In this document: in pieces, positions 35,638 to 43,626 of the stretch
Numbering within the stretch: position 1 is the first letter of the stretch
Layout: every line of letters starts with the position of its first letter
Assembly (NCBI GenBank): GCA_040218535.1
Contig: JAVJRG010000005.1
Span: forward strand, 62,001 to 126,000
From: Lacipirellulaceae bacterium
Lineage (GTDB): Bacteria; Planctomycetota; Planctomycetia; Pirellulales; Lacipirellulaceae
Direction: 5' to 3'
Length of the DNA: 64,000 bases
Translations under genes and position numbers: made by a program
Notes under the pieces: generated by a model
The model's input: the letters and a program-made list of their open reading frames with translations, nothing else
What the model was told of the DNA's origin: nothing
Databases searched by the model: none

Positions 35638-36345
35638 CTCGATCAGGCGAAACTTGATCTGAAGCGAACCAAGGTATCTGCTCCCTTCGATGGTCGCGTG
35701 CAAACCAAGATGATCGGCCTGGGGCAAATGGCGGGTCCCAACACGCCACTGGGTCAGATCTTTGCAATCGATTACGCGGAAGTTCGTTTGCCGATTTCGG
35801 CAAGCCAGCGCGAGTTCCTTACGCTCCCCGAATTTGCCGATGACCCGCCCGTCGAAGTCGAGTTGCGTGACCCCATCACTAAAGCCTCAGATACCGTTTG
35901 GAAGGCGAAAATTGTCCGGACCGAGGGAGTGCTCGACACGGACTCGCGTGATCTCTACGCCATCGCACGAATTGATGATCCTTTCGGCCGGCGCTCCAAA
36001 CACCCTCCGCTGAGGATTGGCCAACCCGTAGTTGCCTCGATTGATGGTGTGACCCTTAAAGACGTGATTGCTCTGCCGCGTGCTGCCGTACGGCAGTTGG
36101 ATAAAGTCATCCTGGTACGAGAAGATGAACTGACATTATTACCCACCACGATCACTTCCCTGTGGTCGGACGATGAGCATGTGATTGTTGACCGTTCGAA
36201 TATTCCCCCTGGAATGAAGCTTGCGACGACACCTATGGTGTTTGCCCCAGAGGGTGCCAAAGTGGATCTCATCCCTGAGGCGATGCCAACCGAGGCTGTA
36301 GCGAATACGACGTCCTCTGACAGTGAAGCCTCTGCAACCCCGTAG
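35638..36345 (+). pseudogene. RND efflux periplasmic adaptor, 5'-truncated
   Basis: From base 35638 the plus strand reads LDQAKLDLKRTKVSAPFDG and continues with the HlyD/AcrA pattern: second lipoyl half (GRVQTKMIGLGQMAGPNTPLGQIF), beta-barrel (AEVRLPISASQREFLTL) and membrane-proximal region (PPLRIGQPVVASIDGVTLKDVIALP). A full adaptor of this family has about 150 more residues at the N-terminus (signal or membrane anchor, first lipoyl half, helical hairpin), none of which is found upstream. Translation could start at ATG 35554, but the first 28 residues would be read from antisense transglutaminase sequence. The product therefore lacks an export signal and is probably not functional. It is followed within 12 bases by the RND pump gene. 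Confidence 0.65.
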
Positions 36346-36356
36346 TGATACCCAGG

Positions 36357-39300
36357 ATGATTCGCTGGTTTACAAAAAACGGAATCGCCGCGAATTTCCT
36401 GATGCTGGGCATTCTGGTGGCAGGTGCTTATACGCTCTTCTTTGAGATACCACTTGAAGTTTCGCCAGCACGCGACTTTGAGTCCGTTCGTATCGAGATG
36501 GAGTATCGCGGTGCGACGGCCAAGGACGTGGAACGAGCAATCCTGATCCCAATTGAGGAGGTCCTTGAGGCGATTGATGGGATCGAGACGATCAATGCCG
36601 ATGCGGGCCGCGGTAATGCTCGCTTCTGGATTGAAGCGGTGCCTGGTACCGATGTGCGATCATTGATGGACGACATAACGGCACAGATCGATACCATCAC
36701 CACCTTCCCCGACGAGACCGAACGTCCGAGAATCTCGATTCCCGACACCTCGAATTGGTGGGAGGTACTGAGTATCGCAGTGACAGGACCGCTTAGTCCT
36801 CGAGAACTACGTGAAGTAGCACGCCGTGTTCAGCAAGACGTCCTAGCACTACCGGGCGTAAGTCGCGCAACAGTTATGGGAGATCGTCGCTACGAAATCT
36901 CCGTAGAAGTAAAGCCCGACAAGCTGCTCTCCTACGGCTTGAGCTTTCAAGATCTCGCCACGGCAATCCGACAGTTCTCGATCGATCTTCCCGCAGGTGC
37001 CATCGACAGCGCGAGCGGAACCTTCGTCATCCGGACGCGCGGACAAGCGTATAACGAGTTTGATTTCCGCCAGGTGCCAATCCGCGCTGCCGACGGAGCC
37101 GAGTTACTTTTAGGGGAAGTTGCGACCATTAACGACGGATTCGAAGAAGGGGAAAAACGGGTCACGTTCAACGGCAAACCGGCATTGTTCGTTGAGGTGC
37201 TGCGGACCGGGAAAGGGAGTGCGATCCAAATCTCCGATCAGGTCCGTGAATACGTGCGCAACTCGGGCAGTCGCTTTCCTGATGGAATCAGTCTGTTTGT
37301 CTGGGACGACGAATCGATCGCCATCCGTGGCCGCCTGAGCACGCTGGTGCGGTCGTTGTTACAAGGCGGCATTCTCGTGATGATTTTCTTGGGACTTTTT
37401 TTGAGGCCAGCATTGGCGTTCTGGATTGTGATCGGTATCCCCGTAGGTTTCGCTGGCGGCTTGATTCTGATGCCTTGGTTTGGGATTACGGCCAACCTGA
37501 TGAGTCTCTTTGGCTTCATTATTGTCGTGGGAATCGTTGTCGACGACGCAATCGTCACCGGAGAAAACATCTATCAAAAGATCAAAGATGGCGTCCCACC
37601 GATGGAAGCCTCGATCGAGGGAACAGTCGAAGTGGCGACACCCGTGACCTTCGGTGCGTTGACAACGATCGTCGCTTTCATTCCCTTGTTGTTTTTTGAT
37701 GGCATGTGGGGCGATTACGCCAGACAAGTCCCTCCCATTGTTGGGCCCGTCCTGCTATTCTCGTTGATTGAGTCGAAACTGATACTCCCTTCGCACTTGA
37801 AGCATCTGCGACGCGAGCCCCGACGGAACTTCTTTGCACGACTCCAAGCGTCGATCGCTGGCGGCCTGGAAACCTTTATTCAACGTGTTTATCAGCCGAC
37901 TCTGGATTTCGCGGTTCATCATCGCGCCTCGGTAACCGCTGCCTTCGTTAGCGCTGGTTTGTTGATGGCGGGCTATTGCATGAGTGGGCGGATGAAATTT
38001 GTGGCGTTTCCGCAGGTGGATACACAACGAATCTCGTGTGATTTGGATATGCCCAACGACACTCCCTTGGAGACGACGCAGCGCTACATGGATCGGATTG
38101 AAGCGGCCGTGCACCAACTCAAAGAGGAATACGTCGATCCGGGGAACGGCGAGCCGATCGTGCAGAACATTTCCAAGCTCGTCGGCGCGGCCAGGCTGCA
38201 TCGAGACTACGATAAATCGCGCGGTGCGATCCGCTTCGAGGTTCTCCAGCCTTCACTGCGGACAGCACCCGGCCCGAAAAACAGTGAATTGGTAACCCGT
38301 TGGTCAGAGCTGGTGGGTCCGATCCCCGAAGCATCGGAATTCAGGATTCGGGCAGACTCGGGCATCCGTCACGACCGCGATTACGACAGCGAGAACCTCA
38401 ACCTCGAACTGCGCGGACCTTCTTCCCCGGAGAAAGCCGAAGTCGCACGGGCGATGCGTAAGATTCTGCAGGAATACGATGCCTTCGCCAGGACTTGGGC
38501 CAATGTGAATTACGGGCAGGATGAATTGGAACTGACACTCAAGCCCCAGGCCGCTGAGTTAGGTTTGACGCAACAACTGCTAGCTCAACAGATTCGCCAA
38601 GCGTTCTTCGGCGAGGAAGCCCAGCGGTTGCAGCGCGGTGTCGATGACATCCGTGTCATGGTGCGGCTGCCTCGCGAGTATCGGGATTCTCTCCATACGC
38701 TTGATCGATTGCGTATCCGCACGCCTCGAGGTGCCGATGTTCCCTTGTCGACGGTGGCCTCGATCGCCTTCAAGAAAGCTCCCTCCCACGTGCAACGCAA
38801 GGATGGCGACGAGATCCTGAGAGTAGGTGGACAACCACGAGACGAAACCGTGGACGTGTTGGGGATCGCTGAGGAAATCGGTCCACGATTTGACGCACTC
38901 TGCGCGCCCCACAATCTTACCTATCGGTACATTGGCTATGTCGCGGAAGCGGAAGAAGCGCGGAAGAATACCATCGTCGGATCGTCTCTTCTGGCGTTCG
39001 TGCTTTATGGCCTCCTGGCAATCGCGCTCAAGTCGATGGGGCAACCTTTCTTTGTCATGTTGGCGGTCCCTTTTGCCATCATTGGAGCCCTGCTGGGGCA
39101 TATCATTCTTGATATCACCCCCTCCTACTTATCGATCTTCGGCATGCTGGCATTGGCAGGTGTCTCCGTGAATGACACTCTGGTGATGGTCGATTACGTG
39201 AACCGACGGAAACGCGAAGGGGCGACACTTCGCCAAGCCGCGCTTGAAGCTGGGGGGCGTCGTTTTCGCCCAATCATGCTGACCTCGATCACGACGTTCG

Positions 39301-39533
39301 TCGGCCTGATGCCACTATTAATGGATAACTCCCTGCAGGCACAGTTCTTGATTCCTATGGCGGTTTCACTTTCTTTCGGCGTGATGTTCGCCACCATCGT
39401 GACACTGTTCCTAATCCCCTGCTCGCTCCTGCTCGCCGACGATTGTCGTCGTCTACTCACCAAGGCAGGTAACTGGTACCTTCGACCTTTCCACAGCACT
39501 TCGACTCGAGCGACCGCTGAAATCCGCGCGTGA
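36357..39533 (+). CDS. RND-family efflux pump, inner-membrane permease
   Basis: This 1058-residue proton-driven transporter of the AcrB/MexB type has helix 1 at the N-terminus (GIAANFLMLGILVAGAYTLF), a first porter/docking region to about 330, and helices 2-6 including VGIVVDDAIVTGENIYQ with the proton-relay Asp pair of helix 4. A second periplasmic region follows, then helices 7-12 (VSVNDTLVMVDYVNRRKREG in helix 10). ATG 36357 gives the usual MIRWFTKNG start; a GTG at 36345 overlaps the adaptor stop by one base and is less likely. It normally works with a periplasmic adaptor, and here the adjacent adaptor gene is 5'-truncated, so a partner would have to come from elsewhere. Substrate unknown. 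Confidence 0.9.
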   Translation: MIRWFTKNGIAANFLMLGILVAGAYTLFFEIPLEVSPARDFESVRIEMEYRGATAKDVERAILIPIEEVLEAIDGIETINADAGRGNARFWIEAVPGTDVRSLMDDITAQIDTITTFPDETERPRISIPDTSNWWEVLSIAVTGPLSPRELREVARRVQQDVLALPGVSRATVMGDRRYEISVEVKPDKLLSYGLSFQDLATAIRQFSIDLPAGAIDSASGTFVIRTRGQAYNEFDFRQVPIRAADGAELLLGEVATINDGFEEGEKRVTFNGKPALFVEVLRTGKGSAIQISDQVREYVRNSGSRFPDGISLFVWDDESIAIRGRLSTLVRSLLQGGILVMIFLGLFLRPALAFWIVIGIPVGFAGGLILMPWFGITANLMSLFGFIIVVGIVVDDAIVTGENIYQKIKDGVPPMEASIEGTVEVATPVTFGALTTIVAFIPLLFFDGMWGDYARQVPPIVGPVLLFSLIESKLILPSHLKHLRREPRRNFFARLQASIAGGLETFIQRVYQPTLDFAVHHRASVTAAFVSAGLLMAGYCMSGRMKFVAFPQVDTQRISCDLDMPNDTPLETTQRYMDRIEAAVHQLKEEYVDPGNGEPIVQNISKLVGAARLHRDYDKSRGAIRFEVLQPSLRTAPGPKNSELVTRWSELVGPIPEASEFRIRADSGIRHDRDYDSENLNLELRGPSSPEKAEVARAMRKILQEYDAFARTWANVNYGQDELELTLKPQAAELGLTQQLLAQQIRQAFFGEEAQRLQRGVDDIRVMVRLPREYRDSLHTLDRLRIRTPRGADVPLSTVASIAFKKAPSHVQRKDGDEILRVGGQPRDETVDVLGIAEEIGPRFDALCAPHNLTYRYIGYVAEAEEARKNTIVGSSLLAFVLYGLLAIALKSMGQPFFVMLAVPFAIIGALLGHIILDITPSYLSIFGMLALAGVSVNDTLVMVDYVNRRKREGATLRQAALEAGGRRFRPIMLTSITTFVGLMPLLMDNSLQAQFLIPMAVSLSFGVMFATIVTLFLIPCSLLLADDCRRLLTKAGNWYLRPFHSTSTRATAEIRA

Positions 39534-40191
39534 ACGGCACCGTCGCGACGAGCTTTTACCTTGCTGAATAAAGCACTTGCGGTGGTTCCAGAGCAGTCCG
39601 TAGTTGCTGGCCATTGACTGCTGCTAGGATCATGACTGCGTTCAACCTGAGAGCAACCGCGCTCAAGGTGAGCGATCCTGATTCGGTGGCCCCATGGAGA
39701 TTGAAACGGGCCTCAAGGTGCCTCCGAACCCCACAGAACAGGTGGCGGTCGGTGTCACCTCTGCAGTTCTGCACTGGTAGCTTCCGAAGGTCGGGTGATG
39801 CAACCGCCAGTAGGAAGAAATCCAAAAAATTTGCGTCGGTCTTCGAATTCAACTTGAAGTGGCTGACATCCAGCGAGATCCGCTAGCCACCTAACGATAG
39901 CCTGGCATTCGGTAGATTGCTAAGTCATCAGATTTCCCAACGACGCTGAACCTCAGTTTCGCGGCCATCGGGATGTGATCGAACTGACACCCCTTGATTG
40001 CGCCTCTAGCTGCAATATCCCGTCTCCTGGCGCGGTGCTCTACGGTTCGCTATCCAGCTTCAAAGAAATCATCCTCCGCTATGTAAGCTAGAATCTCTAG
40101 AAAGGTTTAGACTAAGGGGCCAGGGTTTGAAGTGTGCCGGAGAAATGATGAGAACTATCACTCCCGCTCTTGATGTGCATTCAGGCCGCGA
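39534..40191. other. Intergenic region without recognised gene
   Basis: No feature can be supported here. Frames of 90-98 codons exist on both strands (39614-39886 plus, 39556-39852 minus). The minus one (…GDTDRHLFCGVRRHLEARF…) reads more protein-like than the other but matches nothing recognised and has no ribosome-binding signal; it may be a remnant. Confidence 0.3.
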
Positions 40192-40707
40192 TCAGCGTCG
40201 ATTTTTGGGCCGCTTGCCTAGCTCGCCGTCGAGATCGAAGTTTGCCTCGTTCTTTCCGTCCGTCGACACTTCAAAGGTCAGAGGTGTTTTTTGATAGTTC
40301 GTATAGGGCCGAGGAATCGTTTCAGGGGAGTCGACGATTTCGATGTCTCGGTTTTCAGGGTCCAGGTGAGTTTTGCGAGTACTGATCACGATGCGATGAT
40401 TGCCAACAACGGCACCTTCGCGAGGATCTGTTGCCACCGAACTTAGCTGAAAGTTCCCCTGTTCGTCCGTTTCGCCATTGGAGTAGGGTCCGGCCTCACG
40501 ACTGTCACCACTCGCTTGTGGCATGAAAACGACACGTGCCCCGCTTACGGGCTGGCCATCGAGCTTCACAGAGCCGGTAACTGGTGCGTACTCAAACTTG
40601 GAGTCACTGCAGCCTAGGAACATTGCAAGCACGAGCAGGCTGAGAATAGATCTGGTGACAGTGGGTGCTTTTCGAATCGGTTTCTCGAATTGATTCGCGG
40701 CGTGCAC
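40192..40707 (-). CDS. Small lipoprotein with carboxypeptidase-regulatory-like (transthyretin-type) domain
   Basis: This 171-residue predicted lipoprotein has a hydrophobic segment SILSLLVLAMF ending in the lipobox LGC, then a beta-sandwich typical of the partner of DUF1559 proteins in planctomycetes: VTGSVKLDGQPVSGARVVFMP, TDEQGNFQL, VVGNHRIVIST, and a C-terminal PLTFEVSTDGKNEANFDL. GTG 40707 is chosen because GAAACGAGG lies 6 bases upstream; the ATG at 40767 would give an unusually long tail before the signal peptide. It lies 73 bases downstream of the DUF1559 gene, same strand, so the two are likely co-transcribed. Function unknown; it is presumed to be a periplasmic or surface accessory protein. 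Confidence 0.75.
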   Translation of the reverse strand: MHAANQFEKPIRKAPTVTRSILSLLVLAMFLGCSDSKFEYAPVTGSVKLDGQPVSGARVVFMPQASGDSREAGPYSNGETDEQGNFQLSSVATDPREGAVVGNHRIVISTRKTHLDPENRDIEIVDSPETIPRPYTNYQKTPLTFEVSTDGKNEANFDLDGELGKRPKNRR

Positions 40708-40780
40708 AAGCGACCTCGTTTCAGGCTTTGGAGAACGGAGCAAATATTCAATTCTAAAGTCTGTCAACTAACACGAAAGA

Positions 40781-41830
40781 CTAGAGATCGCTAAGGTTGA
40801 CAAGTTCCTCGCCCGCAATCGTTGCCAAGGCTTCGTAAACGGCACCATCGAGCGACCATGAGATGAATGTCACCGAACCGTCGATCTTCGCCCAGTTTCC
40901 TCCGTTACCAGCATGGGTTGAGCCGAACGCCCGATTGCAGGACCAAAGTGGTGCCGTCGTCATATTAGCAAGGCAAAGTTCAACGTCCGCGCTGCGTAGT
41001 AGCGGATCGGCGAAGGCTTCGGCTTTATTGCTCCACCGCTGGGTTACTGCCCAGTAGGCAGGGAACGCAGGTTCAGAACGACCTAGCCAATGGTACTCGC
41101 CCATGAGCAGCGTGTTGCTGGTACCGTCAACCACATTCTTGAGCCTCTCCGCGGGCATGCCCGGTTGCCCCATGGAGTAAAGCAAGCCTCGTCTTGAAAA
41201 GTTCAAATCCTGGAGAACCTGATCCACAGGTGGATTGCTGTTGGGGCCCATCGGGCTCGTCCAGTTTACCCATCCGCCTCCGACAGCATTTTCGGTGATC
41301 ACTCCAGCCATAGCTTTGTAAGAACTAGCAGCAAGGGCACCACCCCATTCGTTGGCAAAAGCATCTGACGGACAGAGCATCTGCTCCAGCCTTGTGTCGC
41401 GGACTTTCTGGTTGATCTTGCCGTTACCATTGGGGTCCCCGACTTCAAAATTGGTTTCCTCATGATCGTACAGGTCGTAGAGAGACTGCTGTTCGAGGTA
41501 GGGAAGAATCTCAACGCCCCAGTTGGTGCCATTGCAGTCAAAACTTTTGCACTCAAATGGTATGTCGTTTGCGTTCGTGAAGCCGTACCTACCGTAAGCG
41601 ACCCCTCCGGGTGGAAACTCTCTCTTAGCAGATTCGTGATTCATGATCGCCAAGGCAAGTTGCTTCAACTGGTTCGTGCACTGGATGCGACGGGCAGCTT
41701 CGCGTGCGGACTGCACTGCCGGCAAGAGCAATCCCACGAGAACACCAATAATGGCGATCACCACGAGAAGCTCGACGAGAGTGAACGCGGCCTTGTTTCG
41801 GATTGTTTGGCTTGGGCGACGCTGATCCAT
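40781..41830 (-). CDS. DUF1559 pseudopilin-like protein
   Basis: This 349-residue protein has a type IV pilin-like N-terminus: a short basic leader, then AFTLVELLVVIAIIGVLVGLLLPAVQSAREAARR, with Glu5 after the processing site as in pseudopilins. This is followed by CTNQLKQLALAIMNHES and the large DUF1559 domain (PPGGVAYGRYG, LPYLEQQSLYDLYD, CPSDAF). The C-terminal box reads STHAGNGGNWAKIDGSV, i.e. His-x10-Asp-Gly, one residue longer than the usual His-x9-Asp-Gly. This abundant planctomycete family is thought to form secretion- or pilus-like assemblies; the individual function is unknown. The 198-base gap upstream contains an imperfect hairpin (about 41951-42004) just after the neighbouring PEP-CTERM gene. 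Confidence 0.9.
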   Translation of the reverse strand: MDQRRPSQTIRNKAAFTLVELLVVIAIIGVLVGLLLPAVQSAREAARRIQCTNQLKQLALAIMNHESAKREFPPGGVAYGRYGFTNANDIPFECKSFDCNGTNWGVEILPYLEQQSLYDLYDHEETNFEVGDPNGNGKINQKVRDTRLEQMLCPSDAFANEWGGALAASSYKAMAGVITENAVGGGWVNWTSPMGPNSNPPVDQVLQDLNFSRRGLLYSMGQPGMPAERLKNVVDGTSNTLLMGEYHWLGRSEPAFPAYWAVTQRWSNKAEAFADPLLRSADVELCLANMTTAPLWSCNRAFGSTHAGNGGNWAKIDGSVTFISWSLDGAVYEALATIAGEELVNLSDL

Positions 41831-42028
41831 TATCGAATCCTGAGTACGGGGAGTTAAGAACCGTATGCATCACTTGCAACTCTGTTGCTGATGATCGATT
41901 CTAAGTCTTCTATCTTGTTCGCATTGACTCAACTCGGCTTAGCACGGCCCCAGGCACTTCCTCGCAGGCGGACACCAAAACAGCGAAGGAAGCACCTGGA
42001 AGTGTGTTTGCGTGCTTATGTCTTCTGC

Positions 42029-43141
42029 TTAAGAGCTCCGCTTTCTTACGCAGGTTGCCGTCAGCAGACTGCCAAACAGAAGTACAACCGCACTTGGTTC
42101 GGGCACACTAGCCACGGCGGGTGCTTGAGCCGTTACCACAGTCATCTCAAGTGAACCTGCCCCGTAGTTGTCGGTGAAGTCGCTGAGGTCACCTACATTC
42201 GTATCACGCTGGTAGGCCAGAAAGTCTGCACCGTCAATGTCGTCATCGTTGTCGAAGTCACCGGGGCCTCCGGGGAGCAGAACTACATTGATATCGACTG
42301 CTCCGTTGACGCCATTGCCAATGATCTTATTCGCGTCGACGTAATTTTGGATGACCGCTTCAAAGTTACCAGGCAGCGTTAGCTCGCCAGTTCCTTGAAT
42401 ATCTATCACCGAGCCGTCCTGAATGGAGCCGAGGCGAGGTGATCCACTGACTTCGCCTGCATCAATGTTGTTAAGATTAAGTGATCCACCACTAAGAATA
42501 TTGACGGTCGCCGTTCCCAGTGAGGGATCCACAGCGTTCAGAGTACCGAGACCAAGGATACCGCCGGTCTGATTGAGCGTACCGCTGATATTAATTTCAC
42601 CTTGCTGGAAAACACCCCACCAGAGGTGACTGGCCACATTGACCGTGCCACCAGTGTTAATGTTGAGCAGGCCTAAGGAGTTCGTTCCTACAAGATCTCT
42701 CGCGACCCATAAAATCCTGCCGACGTTCACTTCGCCGCCATCGTTGACATTCATCGTGGCAACAACATCAAAGCCATTGTTGCCAACATGAATGTCTTCG
42801 GTGGCTGTTAGAACGCCTCCATTATTGACATCGACAATACCAGACTCGTCGACGCCAATACGCAAGCGGAGAACATCTGGAACATCGGAGTCGACGGTCA
42901 CTGTGTTGTTGCCGAAGTTCACCCGAGTTTCGTCACCAGGACCAGGGAGCGAGCCCGGCGGGTTGCCCGGGCCGTTGTTTGGGTTTAGTCCCCAGCCGGG
43001 ACTGGTTCCGTCGGTGACGTCTGTCCAATTCCCATCAAGGCGAAATCGATAAACGTCTTGGGCATTCGAAGTCTCAGTCACCGTGAAGGTCGCCACGATG
43101 AATGCAGTAACGAGGCTCAATTTGAACGTGCGTGCTAACAT
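42029..43141 (-). CDS. PEP-CTERM protein with beta-rung repeats and dockerin-like motif, paralogue of 49650-50573
   Basis: This 370-residue secreted protein has a signal peptide (MLARTFKLSLVTAFIVATF...SNA), then RFRLDGNWTDVTDGTSPGWG and a repeat region of short beta rungs (MNVNDGGEVNVGRILWVARD, GTVNVASHLWWGV, ISGTLNQTGGILGLGT, VNILSGGSLNLNNI). A dockerin-like pair (GDFDNDDDIDGADFLAYQRD) and the sorting tail VPEPSAVVLLFGSLLTATCVRKRSS end it. ATG 43141 is chosen because it is preceded by GAGGGAGAG; the in-frame ATG 43213 is not. The gene is divergent from the sulfatase operon and shares with it a promoter region containing two operator palindromes. It is strikingly similar in order and wording to the protein at 49650-50573. 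No enzymatic motif is present. Confidence 0.85.
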   Translation of the reverse strand: MLARTFKLSLVTAFIVATFTVTETSNAQDVYRFRLDGNWTDVTDGTSPGWGLNPNNGPGNPPGSLPGPGDETRVNFGNNTVTVDSDVPDVLRLRIGVDESGIVDVNNGGVLTATEDIHVGNNGFDVVATMNVNDGGEVNVGRILWVARDLVGTNSLGLLNINTGGTVNVASHLWWGVFQQGEINISGTLNQTGGILGLGTLNAVDPSLGTATVNILSGGSLNLNNIDAGEVSGSPRLGSIQDGSVIDIQGTGELTLPGNFEAVIQNYVDANKIIGNGVNGAVDINVVLLPGGPGDFDNDDDIDGADFLAYQRDTNVGDLSDFTDNYGAGSLEMTVVTAQAPAVASVPEPSAVVLLFGSLLTATCVRKRSS

Positions 43142-43430
43142 TTCTACTCTCCCTCTCAGATCAAATATGCGGAACGCTTGGGGTTGTTGATTTCCAGAAC
43201 TGTGATCTTTCACGGTTTTGGATTCTCACTGGCTTGAATCTGGCTCGTGTCGAGTAGACAAGTTGCCACGCCGAACGGTCGAGTCCGACGTGGCAGCTGT
43301 CATAGGTCGCCAGGCTAAGCTGCCCCAATAGCCGGGCATTACTCCCATCTTGCTTGAACGGTTTGAGCTCGCTTTGGAAAAGTCATTGTCGAGCGAGCGC
43401 GACGTGATCAGTCATGTCAATAATCCAGAA

Positions 43431-43448
43431 TATACCAAATATGGTCTA
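43431..43448. promoter_or_regulatory. Operator palindrome 1a (TATACCAAATATGGTCTA)
   Basis: This 18-bp palindrome matches the consensus TRTACCAAWWTTGGTMYA seen at six places in this window. It lies 290 bases before the PEP-CTERM gene starting at 43141 (minus) and 137 bases from its partner site 1b. The two strand halves differ at two pairs. The proposed ligand is the regulator encoded at 56184. The rest of the 485-base gap 43142-43626 has no gene. Confidence 0.75.
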
Positions 43449-43567
43449 TTCGTCAAGCATTCTCCAATTCAATTCCTGCATTTATTTGAAATCCCTTGTT
43501 TCAAGCCATTTTTTAACACTGCTCGCATTGCCTTGCTAACCAGATGTTCGCCCTCTATGATGGTCAG

Positions 43568-43585
43568 TGTACCAAATTTGGTACA
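43568..43585. promoter_or_regulatory. Operator palindrome 1b (TGTACCAAATTTGGTACA), perfect
   Basis: This is a perfect 18-bp palindrome 41 bases upstream of the ATG of the sulfatase/GH71/99-like fusion gene, and the best match to the consensus in the window. Its position close to the start suggests repression of the three-sulfatase operon. It also rules out the earlier in-frame start at 43567, which would place the operator inside the coding region. Confidence 0.82.
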
Positions 43586-43626
43586 TTTTGAGGCCGTCAA
43601 ATAGTTCTCCTCTGGGTGATACTCAA

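Noticed and set aside
39556-39852. 98-codon minus-strand frame with GDTDRHLFCGVRRHLEARF-like content
   Set aside because: It reads somewhat like a protein end and may be a remnant, but there is no recognised family, no ribosome-binding signal and an overlapping frame of similar length on the other strand.
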